A stretch of 64,000 bases of DNA from Bugula neritina. Its lineage: Eukaryota > Bryozoa > Gymnolaemata > Cheilostomatida > Bugulidae. Location: the NCBI GenBank assembly GCA_964035545.1, contig OZ037765.1, positions 29,004,004 through 29,068,003 on the forward strand, in the 5' to 3' direction. Positions 15,101 through 27,100 of the stretch are shown piece by piece. Made by a program: the position numbers and the translations under genes. Position 1 is the stretch's first letter; every line of letters starts with the position of its first letter. A model generated the notes under the pieces. The model did no database searches and had not been told where the DNA came from. It saw only the letters and a list, made by a program, of their open reading frames with translations.

Positions 15101-18100
15101 TATCGCCACAGTGCTCCACATGGCATGTCTAGAAATATCAGTAACAACAACTCCAGACCCCTCAGTCAGGACCCCTCCTCCCCTACTAAAGCTGGTATGT
15201 CCTGTTTTATAAGCATTAAGTTAAGATTTTTCACTATCAGCAATGAATCATCTGTAACTTTACTTGCAGAGTGAAAATGGTAAGCTATTCTCTCTCCTCC
15301 ATTTAACGAGTCGGCTTGAAACTTTATGATTATTATTTATTATACTTTATTAAAACAGCCATTAAGCCTTTATAACTCAAGTTCATTGAAATATCTTGTC
15401 TTCTTAATCTTTTTATGGGAAAATCATGAAACTCATAGATTGGTATTTATCGGTGCAGCCTTGGTAAGAAAATTAAGATGTTTGCCCCAATATTGCGTGT
15501 CCCATGATTTTTTGTAACTTTTTTATTATGTATTACATTGTATACGTACTGTTTTTATTCATTAGAATATAATATAATATAAATCTAAGTTTGTAAATCT
15601 GATTTTGGTAAACATCTAATGAAATCCAAAAGATGTTAATTCTGAAAGCACTAACAGTGTATAGGAAATAGTAAAGTCGATCTAACTTTAATTAGTTGTC
15701 AACCTGGAAGCTCTTCCTTTCATTCATGAAATATTGACATGCCATGTTTAAACCTGAGAGTTATCTTCTCCATGGTAGAGGACTAATTGTGAACATGTCT
15801 ACTTTCAACAGGGCAGCAAGCCATGTTTAAACCTCCCAATAGAGTTATAAATAGAAAGAATCTGACCAGCAATGATCTGATTGGGAAATCTGTAAGTTTA
15901 TTTGTATGACATGTAGTGTACTGTAACATGTAGTGTTTCGAATGTTGAATGTTTTTATATTATATATTTTAGGTTATGTTTCCAATTTATGGGATATTTT
16001 GTAATTAAATAATGTACTTAGTTGTATTTAATTTTATTGAAAGTTCAAAGTTCATTCCTTTTAACTTTTAAAACTCAGTAATAGACCAAACCTGCAATTG
16101 ACTCTTCAAAAAATCAAAGTTTGAGACTAACCAACTGAGCCAATAGCCATAGCTATGTAACACAGAATGCAAAGTCTGCTATACTGCTACAGCATTGTGT
16201 TGTACAAACATACTGCTGAATAAAGAGTTATCCCCCCCGATTCTTGTTTTCTAGCAAGAAGAGTTAACACTACTGCTGATAGAGTTGAGAAGAGAGAAAT
16301 CTCAACTTGACAACGCCCTTAACACTGCATCGGACAGGTTGAGAAAAGCCAAGATGGAGATAGATAGACTACAGTGAGTATGCTAGCTACCAACATGTTT
16401 ATAAATATATGCGATTCAGTATCAGTCATTTTTCTGTCTTCCCTTTACACATCATCACTATACAAATAGTACGTAATACTGGGTTAATATCGGGGGGGGG
16501 GGGGGGAGGCTTGTACTGCTTTTCAGATCCGACAAAAATTGTTTTCCTGCCAGTTCAGATGGGCACACAACTCTAAACTGTTGATTTGATGCTGTCATCT
16601 GCATTTTCGAAGTAGCCTTAAATATCTATGTTACTAATGTACTCTGTTACTAATATGCTCTGTTACTAATGTACTCTGTTACTAATGCACTCTGTTGCTA
16701 ATGTACTCTGTTACTAGTATACTCTGTTACTAGTGTACTCTGTTACTAGTGTACTCTGTTACTAATATACTCTGTTGCTAATATACTCTGTTACTAGTGT
16801 ACTCTGTTACTAGTGTACTCTGTTACTAATGTACTCTGTTACTAATGTACTCTGTTACTAGTGTACTCTGTTACTAGTGTACTCTGTTACTAGTGTACTC
16901 TGTTACTAGTGTACTCTGTTACCAGTGTACTCTGTTACTAGTGTACTCTGTTACTAGTGTACTCTGTTACCAGTGTACTCTGTTACCAGTGTACTCTGTT
17001 ACTAGTGTACTCTGTTACTAGTGTACTCTGTTACTAGTGTACTCTGTTGCTAATATACTCTGTTACTAGTGTACTCTGTTACTAATGTACTCTGTTACTA
17101 TTGTACTCTGTTACTAATGTACTCTGTTACTAATGTGCTCTGTTCTCATTCATAGAAGTAGAAGGATCAGCAGTCTAGCCATACAGAACGATGTAGCTGA
17201 GTTGGAGGAATACATAAAATCCACACAGAAACAACTGGACATTCAAAGACCACTAATACAGCTGATAGACAATATGGTGAAGATGTTGAATGATAGATCA
17301 GCTGACAGAAGTACCAACTCTAACAGTCAGGTTAGTAGTTACAGTACTACAGTGAGGTTAGTAGTTACAGTACTACAGTGAGGTTAGTAGTTACAGTACT
17401 ACAGTGAGGTTAGTAGTTACAGATTATAGTGAGGTTAGTAGTTACAGTACTATAGTCAAGTTAACATTGTCTCTTGAAATCCTGCTGGATATTCTCCATT
17501 AATTGGAACAAAAAAGGGACCTGCTAATTATTGCTTAGCCAATAAATCTCTTTTGCAAGCAATTTTAGAAGTATTTCAGCATTTTAACTGCATTAAATTC
17601 GCACAAAATTAGTATTTCAACAGATACTAGTCCCCAGCAGGTACACCTTTCCATCTGATTAGCTAACTTCTCATTGTGGTGTAGATTTGAATAATGTGTT
17701 GTGTTGTTATGTTGAGTGTTGTGTTATTATGTTGAGTGTTGTGTTTCACATTGTGTGCTACAGACTCACGGGGACAAGCAGAGATTGCTGACGGAGTTCT
17801 CCAGGCGGATTGAGGAGGACAAGCAGGGGGCTCGCGCTGACCCTGCTTTGTTGGAGACGAAGACGCAGCAGCTGAACAGCGTGGAGCAAGACATGGGGAG
17901 ACAAACTGATCTGATCAACATACTCCGGCATCGAATGGTTGGTCTGCCGCGGGACGTGTGTTCTGTAGTGTCTCGGGGTTTATAATGACTCAATATATAT
18001 CAGACTGTGAAATATATATAAATATAAAGAAATACTAAATATATACAAACCTACATATCTAAAGCACACAGATCAGCATATTTATTCTACGCGTAGAGTT

Positions 18101-21100
18101 GTGTCACTTGGACATTATAATGATTGTAGAGAAAACTAGAAGATGACCTCGGAAATGTGAACCGTTTGTTAGGGAGGAGTGAACATCCTGTACACAGAGC
18201 CAATCAGCTGCTGGAAGACAAACACAGGGCGGAGTTTGAGCTCTCGCAGGTTTGTTCCTATCCTCTTTCTCTCTTGTTCTCTGCCCTTACTGTTCCCGTC
18301 AGCTGCTTTCAGCTCATTACGTCAGCGGATAGTTTCGCTTCTATAATTTGCAATTCTTTCCTCTTACCTGTTCAACTGGTTATAATACACGCAGGTAAGG
18401 AAACAGCTCGCCTCAGAATCAGAGAAGATGGAAGGACTCGGTGCTCAAAGTGCAGGTTTGCGCAAAGAAATCACGGCTATAAGATCTCAGATGGCTGCCT
18501 CCTCAGAACGAGACCGTGCTGCCCCTGTAAGACTCATATATTTGTTGTTGAGGAGGTGACAATACCTCTCCCTTACCATACACTCTCTTCAATGATACTC
18601 AGGCTAGCATGTGTGTTGTACATTTATACCGCAGAGCTCTAACAAGATGCTCCAGTCCGACGTACAACATACTCAGAGGGTGATGGAGGGACTGAACAGG
18701 CAGAGTAGGAACCTCAACCAGGCTATGGCCAACGTAAAGCTGCGCAGTGATGCTAACGATTCCAGCCAATCATCTTCCTACTTTGAAACTGACATAGACA
18801 CTATGACCACTAGAGATCTTGCACTGAAGCAGGTAATGCTTAGAGGTTGTTGTTGCTGCTTTTACAGTAGTTGTATTGTATAATACTATAATACTATCTC
18901 TGCATTATGCCTTGTTTTTAGTATTATTGTATGCTGATTATAAGAATTATTCTAATTTCAGCATGGTGGATCTAGAACTATGGCCAACACATCAGGTATG
19001 ATTTCTGGAATCTTATTTTATTTTCCCCTGTGATTGCATACTATCACTTATACTATCATGTATACTATCACGTATATTATCACGTATACTATCACGTATA
19101 CTATTTAGTATACTATCACATATACTATCATGTATACTATCACGTATACTATCATGTATACTATCACGTATACTATCATGTATACTATCATGTATACTAT
19201 CACGTATACTATCACGTATATTATCACGTATACTATCATGTATACTGTATATTTGACTATTGTCTATACTTGTGAGTTGTGTACAGTGCTGAGTGTTTAC
19301 TTCTTTAGCACCTCATCGTTCAAAGCCAACGACAATGAGGGACATGAAAAGAGCTTCTGCATCTCGCCATGAACACCAAAGAGAGGCTGACAAAGGTCAA
19401 CTGCTTCAAGCCGCTCCGGTTTATTTTCACTCATCAACCAATCAAGTGTCTCGTCCTTCAGCAAGGGGCGTGTCCCAGACTTCACCACGACCACAGAAGC
19501 CACGCCCAGTGTCCGCATACGAACCGAGAGAACATCCGTCTCAAAATTTTGAGGTATTGGGGTTACCTACTCAATCTGCTAATCCTGCTCTATTTCCTTT
19601 GCAGCATTTTATCCTGTTTTCATCCAATTTTTCTTAAAACATAACACTTGCTTTTTAGTAAATAGAATTTGTTTTGCAGTATTGTGATAGTAACATTTTG
19701 GGAGTTTCCTTTCGCATGCCTTAAGTCGCCACCCGCTCACTTGGCAGTGCATTCGTGTGCTTCCACTAACCAATAGAAGGGCGGGTAGACAACTTCTAGC
19801 ATGCTGGGAATAGGCTGTAGCTGGGATGGCTAACCAAGGCTTGTTTTACTTATAGCGCTCCAACAGTCACTCCTCATCCAATCCTCCTTACTTAGCAAAT
19901 GCAAATAGTGCCAACAGTACGGAGGGTACTTCTAGGCCCCCGACACCTCCTTGGGCACTGAAGCCTAAGGTTGTCAGGCCTGTCCCACTGAGGGCTAAGG
20001 CTCAGGCCAGGAGAAAAGAGAACCGGGCCAGGTTTATGACCATTTCTAGCAGTCAGCCGGTCCAACTCGAAGCCTTCGGTGTGCAGAATGGGGCCACTTC
20101 TAGTGTAAGCGTTCATCCTTTTCCTTTACCCTCCTTTAGTTGTACATCTCTTGATCTTATACTGTAATGTGCTTTAGCTGTATCAAGTCTGTTGTAAACT
20201 GTTTTATTTCATCTTTTTAACAATAGTTTGTTATGTTCTTATCAATTGCTAAGGTCCATTAGCTCACTGTAGTGTAGTTTTAGTAACCTTTGCTCTCTGA
20301 GCATGTCATTACATAACGTTTCTCAGCATGTTAGAGTTTTCTCTAGAACTAACCTGTAATGCTGCATTTTTCTTTAGTTTAATTCACCTCAAGGCAATCT
20401 TTCGAGAAGTTTTACTGAATTAAATAAGGGGTACACTCACGATGTCATTGACGACCAGGTAGGAGTAACTCCTGGAGTTGTTTTATTGTATCTTTTTACA
20501 CATCTGATTGTTCTAATCTATATGCTATTTTTTATTTATATTTTATCTTTTTTTGCTGTGACTTCTTCAAGGTTTATTGAAAAAAGTTTTCTCTGAGCAA
20601 ATTTACAGAAAAATTCAATTGTTCGTTCATTGAATAGCTATAAGAAAGATGAGGCAAATAGATTTCTGTGGTGAAATGTTTTGTTTATTGTAAATGATTC
20701 CCATCTATTGGTGATGAAATGCTGAATGCTTTGGTGTGCCCAATGTGTATTTACTGAACTAAAGTATGAATCTGGCCTAACGAATTGACAGTACAATGGA
20801 ATCCACTCTTCTGTGTAATGTTTATTGCATATGAAATTCTCCATTACAGAACACACTGGTTGAAATCTGACATGTAAATTTTGCAGTTCTTAGCTCCAGA
20901 GAAGGTCCATATACCAGAGCGGTATGTTCCAGATTCTTCGGATGAAGAGGAAATACTTTCGCCTGAAGAAGTACAAAGAAGGACAGAAAAGGCAGAGCAA
21001 ATTCGAAAGATGGTGGCATCTCAGAGGTGAATAAATGGCATTAACTGTAATCAGCTATTTGTGTTTCTGTTTGATTGGATGTTTACTAACTAAACAAACA

Positions 21101-22668
21101 GCAGCACTATCACATTGACCTTCAAATTTTGCTTTTTCGAGCTTCAACTGATACCGACCAAACATACTGAACTGCACTATCTTTCATTAGCTTACATTAA
21201 AGGAGGTGCTTTTTGCTAAGTTATAATATTATAGTTTACATATCCAGGCACTGGCCCTTATCATTAGCTACAGCTGATTTTAGTTTGCCAACCCTGCAAT
21301 TATTAATACAGTTGCCAATGTGGCTGTCACAAGGTGCATGCGTGGAAGAGGCATGGCTTATAATATAATTTTGGCCTGTCAACTTAGACTGGTCTATTAA
21401 TCAGCGTCATGATAACTCCGTATCAGTCTATTACAGTAATCATTCTTCCCAACTGTACTTATACTAGTGACTGTCTGTTACAGCTCAGCTTATATTTTAT
21501 AGATGTAACTCAATATGCCTAACTGTAGTCTCTAACACTGACGTGCTTAGCATCTGGCATCAGCACCTTAAACTAAACATTGCTTTTGCAGCCACTCAAG
21601 ATATTTGACATTGGTTGATGATCATAAATCAAGTTTTTTCAATTGTATCTGAAGTTCTTGCTGCAGCAGCCATGTTTTAAATGATGCCAGAAACTATGGG
21701 CTTAAACTTGTTTGTTTTGGCTTTTACTTACATGGCTTTCCTTATCAGTTTGCAAGAGTTTAGTCGGTCTGAGATAAATGCAAAAGATAACCGGGTAGTT
21801 CAGAAACTCAATGAAGAAAAGAAAAGGCGGGAAACAGTGTTGGAAATGAGACACGCTATGGCAAAGGAAGTGACTCAGAAAAGTAAGGAGTCACGTGGAG
21901 GTAGGCTTGGATCATGTCAAAGGGAATGGAAGTGCACAACCGCCTATGACTGTCTAACCGCGTGATACCTTTCACTCACCCTCTCCTTGTCTATCTGGTT
22001 ACTGCTGTGTAATCATGCATCTACTAGGCTGTGTGTTTTGATACTGCATCTAGTCAAATAATACAGTGTGACATATTCTAACACAGCAGCTATCCAAGTG
22101 TTATTTAGCTAATGCCGAAACCGAGATACTGCTACGTGTAATATGCACCCTCCTTGCAACTAGATCCTATCCTGGGAACCCAAACCACATAATTGGAGGG
22201 ATGTTGAAAGACTTGATGTGTAAAGTAGTGTTTACGCACCAAGTTGCACAGCATGTATCTGTTAAACTTTTGTTGTGACTTACCACTTCCTTTGGTTTGA
22301 TCTAAGCTATCATCTCACTGCTAACCTGCTTTGCTCTAGTTTTTTTTGTTCATTAGCAGCTTTTTATAAACAGTAGCTGTAGAAAACTGTAGCAGAATAA
22401 CTGGAACAGCTAATAACCAACTTTAATCTTATAGTTTCAACTGTAACAGGTTATAAACCATTTTATTAGCTGCTGCTTCTATTAAACTGTCTACGTTGAT
22501 GCTTGACGAAGTTTTTTCAATGTGTACATCCTTAGGTCATGCTTCATTAAGGAGCCCCAACTTTTTGCAGGCAGCAAAAATGTATGCCTGATAATACGTT
22601 ATGTTGCAGTGCACCAGTTGCGTTCCAAATCGCAAGAGAATCTGTACAGGCCCATAGAGAGTTATTGA
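3165..22668 (+). CDS. PLEKHA5/7: PLEKHA5/7-like protein: two WW domains, PH domain, coiled coil
   Basis: PLEKHA5/7 proteins are cytoplasmic adaptors at cell junctions and on microtubules; their PH domains bind phosphoinositides. Twenty-seven exons join in phase to 1475 residues: 3165-3259, 4958-5034, 6089-6146, 7582-7650, 8064-8183, 9039-9314, 10057-10164, 10823-10952, 11280-11358, 12405-12606, 12853-13561, 14160-14600, 15089-15194, 15812-15891, 16255-16373, 17156-17330, 17764-17937, 18130-18249, 18395-18526, 18635-18832, 18962-18995, 19309-19553, 19856-20104, 20378-20458, 20887-21026, 21749-21900, 22610-22668. WW1 spans about 13-44 (W18, W40). WW2 spans about 58-89 (W63, with Phe85 for the second Trp, as in vertebrate PLEKHA7). 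The PH domain is about 303-404 (MKGWLYKF to the conserved Trp of LNCWVSALRLA). A Tyr/Pro/Asn-rich linker comes next, then a coiled coil at about 850-1156. Near the C-terminus IPERYVP followed by LSPEEVQRRTEKAEQIRKM is a family hallmark. The last two exon junctions have alternative in-frame sites. Confidence 0.93.
11783..11848. repeat. 22-bp tandem repeat, three copies
   Basis: Three imperfect copies of TGTCAGCTTTGRCCCTCATATG lie in the intron after the first PH-domain exons of the PLEKHA5/7-like gene. Confidence 0.8.
13779..13958. repeat. 180-bp stretch bounded by a perfect 15-bp inverted repeat
   Basis: ATTACGGGCAGAAAG at 13779-13793 is repeated in inverted form at 13944-13958, in the intron between the Tyr/Pro-rich exons of the PLEKHA5/7-like gene. 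It may be a small non-autonomous transposon, but no target-site duplication was found and the true ends are unclear. Confidence 0.4.
16492..16506. repeat. 15-base poly-G run
   Basis: A run of 15 G lies in intron 15 of the PLEKHA5/7-like gene, about 120 bases upstream of the 16-bp minisatellite. It may be length-polymorphic or a sequencing trouble spot. Confidence 0.9.
16625..17146. repeat. 16-bp minisatellite, about 32 copies
   Basis: The unit is about CTCTGTTACTAATGTA, with variants at AAT/AGT/CAGT and GTA/ATA/ATG. The array fills most of intron 15 of the PLEKHA5/7-like gene and stops about 10 bases before the acceptor of the next exon at 17156. Many units contain TACTAAT, which resembles a splicing branch-point consensus. 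Confidence 0.95.
17331..17460. repeat. 26-bp tandem repeat containing the 5' splice site, about five copies
   Basis: The unit GTTAGTAGTTACAGTACTAC followed by AGTGAG begins exactly at the donor of the exon ending at 17330. Each copy restores a GAG/GTTAGT junction, so several equivalent 5' splice sites lie in tandem. The last two copies are divergent. Confidence 0.93.
19038..19243. repeat. 12-bp minisatellite, about 17 copies
   Basis: The unit is about TACTATCACGTA, with CAC/CAT variation. It fills most of the short intron 21 of the PLEKHA5/7-like gene, ahead of the exon at 19309. The open reading frames across it (YYHV repeats) follow from the 12-base period and are not taken as coding. Confidence 0.95.
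19714..19804. repeat. Short inverted-repeat element, about 90 bp
   Basis: GCATGC at 19714 and GCATGC ending at 19804 begin two imperfect inverted arms that also share AAGT and ACCCGC. The arms pair at about 18 of 24 positions. It looks like a tiny foldback element in intron 22 of the PLEKHA5/7-like gene; no target duplication was identified. Confidence 0.3.
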
Positions 22669-24119
22669 TGAAAAGGTCACAGTCATACAGAGAAGAGTAC
22701 TGATGGAGCACTACACGCTTGAACAAAACCTGCTTCTATAATGAACAAGAATTACGACATTAGCAGTCAAATCTGCTCAGTATCTATCACTAGCAATATT
22801 ATGATTTAGCTGCTCACATTGAGATTAGTTTGAATCTCCCTGTTCAATACTAGATGTTAAATAAGTGTGTGTTGCCTAGAGATTTCTTTATTGAATTGCT
22901 ATTATTTTAGTTCGATCAAGTATTTTTATTGATATCATGCGCTGCTTTTCTATCTTCGATATTAGGCATGTAGGCTACTATTTTTACATATTTCTATGCA
23001 AGGTAACCTCATTCTTATACTTATACATCGATCGCTGCCTGTAGTTTTTAATATATAGATTCTAGAAGCTGCACTTGTGTTAATCTATTCAATTTTCAAA
23101 CACATACAATGCAGCTACTTCTACTATGTGACTCCCATTTTACAATATGCAATTTGTATTTCCATTCGATCCTGAAATTAGTCGAATTTTATTTTATATT
23201 CACAAATTATCAACAAACCATATGTTTAGTTGCAGCATTTTATTCAATAAAGTCATATATTTCATTTTTTTAAATTTTTACAAAATTCAACAATATAATA
23301 TGATGATATATAGTGTAATACATAAATATAATATTTATATATCAGTATTGTAATATTATAATATTAGTGCACGGTTACATCTGTTGATGCTATAAACAGT
23401 TGAGTCATAAAAAAGAATGTATATATAATATGTAGATCTATTTATTGCATTGATTTTGTGAAGATTAAGATAACTACATAGTATGAAATATATATATATA
23501 ATTATCACCAGGCCTTGAAGACATTATTATACATACACAATGAAAGACAGCTGGTTAACATACATAAGTTGCAGAAACAAAAGAATAATGCACACTGAGG
23601 AGTATCAAGCAAGCTTGAGAGGGATGTTTGCTCTCAAAATATGATAAACCTAGAATAGAAGAGACACGAAAAGGAATAGCTACAACCATGTGAAAGTAAT
23701 GCCTAAAACTACAAATAAGGAGAAAGACTAAAAGTAAAAAGTTCAACACCTGAAATTAGAATAACATATTTTTGGGGCTGATCCTTTCAATGCATACTAC
23801 ATCAACCTGCATTGTGAAAAGACCTATCGCCTAACTGATATTTTCTAAAAAAATAAAGAATGTTGAACAAGCTATTCAATAACAAAAATAGGCTAATGGA
23901 ATTGGTATTCATATAGGTTGCATAATGATTATTAGAATATCAAAATATAATTGTTCTGGTAATACTGAAGAAAACGAAAAATTTTGTTTGGCCAGTTGCT
24001 ACAGACTTTTGAACATAATGTGATCTTGCATTGATGAAATACAAGGATGGGTTGGTTACTTGATTGACACTAGAACTAAAAATGCAATTCTTGCAAAACA
24101 TGGCAGATGGTAAACTGGG
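22669..24119. other. Convergent 3' region between the PLEKHA5/7-like and ABCG genes
   Basis: No coding sequence is seen here. The two genes converge. A plus-strand AATAAA at 23246-23251 lies about 580 bases after the PLEKHA5/7-like stop. A minus-strand AATAAA (TTTATT at 23441-23446) lies about 675 bases after the ABCG stop. These are the best candidate poly(A) signals and would leave the transcripts separated by roughly 200 bases. The rest is AT-rich sequence without recognised structure. Confidence 0.5.
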
Positions 24120-27100
24120 TTACCTAGCACTGATAATACGGACCCGTAATGCTATATAACAAGCTAAACGCAACAATACAAAAAATGCACACAGAACCAA
24201 AAAATCTATATAAAATGCTCCCTTGTCAACATCCATTTCTTTAAGCATATCTTCAGAATTCCTAAACAGGCAATCTGGAGCCCCTTCGTCACATTCAAGC
24301 TGTGCTCTGTCCATCCCATATATCACATGCAGTACTCCTTCAAAGGAATACCTGAAACAAGGGCAATTTGAAAACTAATGCATGTAGAAGTAAATTAGAA
24401 TGATTTGGCAATACTATGAGTGTCCACACTGCAAATGTTCTGTAAAAACATGGTCATTGCCAATTCTGGAAAGCCAATGTGACTTGTTGACTAAAAATGA
24501 ACAAAAGATTTTCAAACAGGCCTACTTTGATTGGCTGAACAGTGTAAGAAATACACGAATAATCAAAAACATTAAATTTTTAGTAGCTTAAACTATTACT
24601 TCAACATGAAATTATATCTATAAAAAATACAAATCATTAGAAAAATTTTAGACAAAAAGCTTCCTATGGTATTAAGGGTTTTTAAAGGCAAGAAATGTTA
24701 GAATTAATGAAAAAACAAAAAATAGATCAAGTTATTACACATTAGATGGCTATTGCTCAATTCGCAGTTGAAAAAATTTTGGTTTCACTGGGGTTCGAAC
24801 CCAGGACCTTCTGCGTGTGAAGCAGACGTGATAGCCACTACACTATGAAACCCGATGGACAATAGCGCTCCTAATAGTATTCTGATCACAAGCGCAGCCA
24901 ACGTTCTTCTTACCATTACTAATAATTACTCTGCACTATAATTATTGCTTCGCTGTTTAATGATTTTTTCTAAATTTTGAAATAATTTAGGAGCTTTACA
25001 ACAAGTGATAAAAAGCACCTCCTAAGGGCTTATCGCATATGCTAGACTTGTAGGTTACCTAAAAGTTAGCTTCAAATCTGTAATGTTGGATGTACTACCC
25101 AGCTTGAATCCCATGCATTGATTTAATCAGGAGGTTCAACATTAAGTAGCCTATTACTGCTTTATTGCAACATAAACATGCACATAATATAAAAATATTA
25201 TAATAATATTTAAATTTGAATGTGCTTGTCAAACCTTAAAGTTGTTAGTTATTGACAACATATCCCTGGAAAATGAGAAAACTTCCCATCCTTACCTAAT
25301 ATAGGAGAGGTAGGAGAGCCAGTGTAGATACTTGGGCATGGTACCAAAGTTAACAAAGAACCCACTGAATAACATTATAGGGATACCACAGATTGGTCCA
25401 AGGAAAACAGCCACCTGGATATTTAAAACAACAGAAAAGGTAACAATTGGCAGCATCAGCTGATCTCCGCTGCCAGATTATTAGAAACCAGTTAGCAGCT
25501 ATATTACCTTGTATAACCTTGTTCAAAAGTGACATGTTGATAGTTCAGCATAACATAAACCTATGTGCACATAGAACTTTTCTATAAGCAGTTCTGAGTT
25601 GGTGGTGATTGAGTGCAGACTACTTCACTGAGTCACCTCCAACAATTCGAATTTGAATACGTGTTATTGCCAGTTGACCTAAAGCTGACTAGTAGCCATG
25701 TTGAATGACTGTAACACCCACCCAGTAGTAACAACCCACTCTACTATGTTTTGAGACAGCATCTGATATTTAGTTCTATTTATAAGTAAATGATGACATT
25801 CATGTCTACAGTCAGCCCTGAGAGCTGATCACAGCAACTACTCGACAGCAGCTAGCACTGATTTTAGAAGTTAGTCAGCAATTGAATGATGAACATCTAA
25901 AAAGCTTTAAAAATTAACAAAAATCATTTGAAAACCAGTTAGAACCCAAAAGTTTTATTATTATACATAATGGAAAATAGAGGTATTGCTTAGATTTGGA
26001 CCAGCTACCATCTCACTATCAAAGTATGTATAACGTAATGAATATGTTTCAACATTCTGGTATAATACTATCTGGTGCAACCATTACTGCTATTACTCAT
26101 TCAAGTAAAAACATCTTGTGAAATTTTTTATAATTAAATTTACAGAAACAATAATTTTAATTACCAAAATGTTAACTTATATTGTGGAAGCACAATTTAT
26201 ACAAAAAATTGTTCATAGCCAGTCTTTATTATTCTTATTTACGCTGGAATAAACTCAAAATTATTGTCAATTTAAATGTATTTGCTGAACTTTAGAAGAA
26301 CAGCCACACATTAGATAATAATAGAACTATGTTCTATAATCTATACTAATATAATGTATACTAAGAGCTTGCAGGTAAAGTGACAGTTTGCAGTTAAAGT
26401 GACTTTCACCAACCTGCATGGAGGTAGCGGCTCCAATAAGGAACCCTAAGGATTGGCCAACCAGAGCTGTTTGGGTTGCTATGGTGAGGAACATAAAGAA
26501 CCTGAGGAAATCATTAGGTTGGTTAGTCATCCAGTATACAATGCTACCATATACCACCGGAAACACAATCTGCAATACAGAGAAATGGTAATAACACAGA
26601 GCTGTATATTATCAACTGTAAAGGGATAAAACACCCACAAAACTTGATAACAAAGGTCACAATTTTTCAACTGCATACTCTACAAGCTGTAATAAAAATC
26701 GCAGAGAATTGCATCAGCAACATATAATCTGGTAGAAGATAACTTCATATTTGAATATATTTTCTGGTAAAGAACTACACTAACAGTCTTATAATAATGG
26801 TTTAAGATTTAGAAAATCTAGGAACATTAGCTAAATCATGTGTAAAATTGGCAGAAAAACTTAAATACTTTATGATATTTACGTAGTACTTCAACTCAAT
26901 GTGCAATACGCCCATAAATAAAACAGTTTACAATAATCAAGTAACTTTATACGAGAAGATGAAAGACAGAGGAACCATAAATCTACTTTATCTCCACCTG
27001 CATCCGGTATTCTAATGTTACTTGATACTTGATACTGCTAAAAGCTGAAAGGACAGGAGTCCTCATGATTTAAACCAGATGTGCAATAAACAAGCAGTTC

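Noticed and set aside
19030-19372. Plus-strand ORFs with repeated YYHV
   Set aside because: They are produced by the 12-bp intronic minisatellite. The true reading resumes at the exon starting at 19309.
24400-24591. Plus-strand ORF with a CPHC motif suggesting a zinc finger
   Set aside because: It is antisense to the ABCG gene in an intron, has a single CxxC pair only, and shows no splice context or recognisable family.
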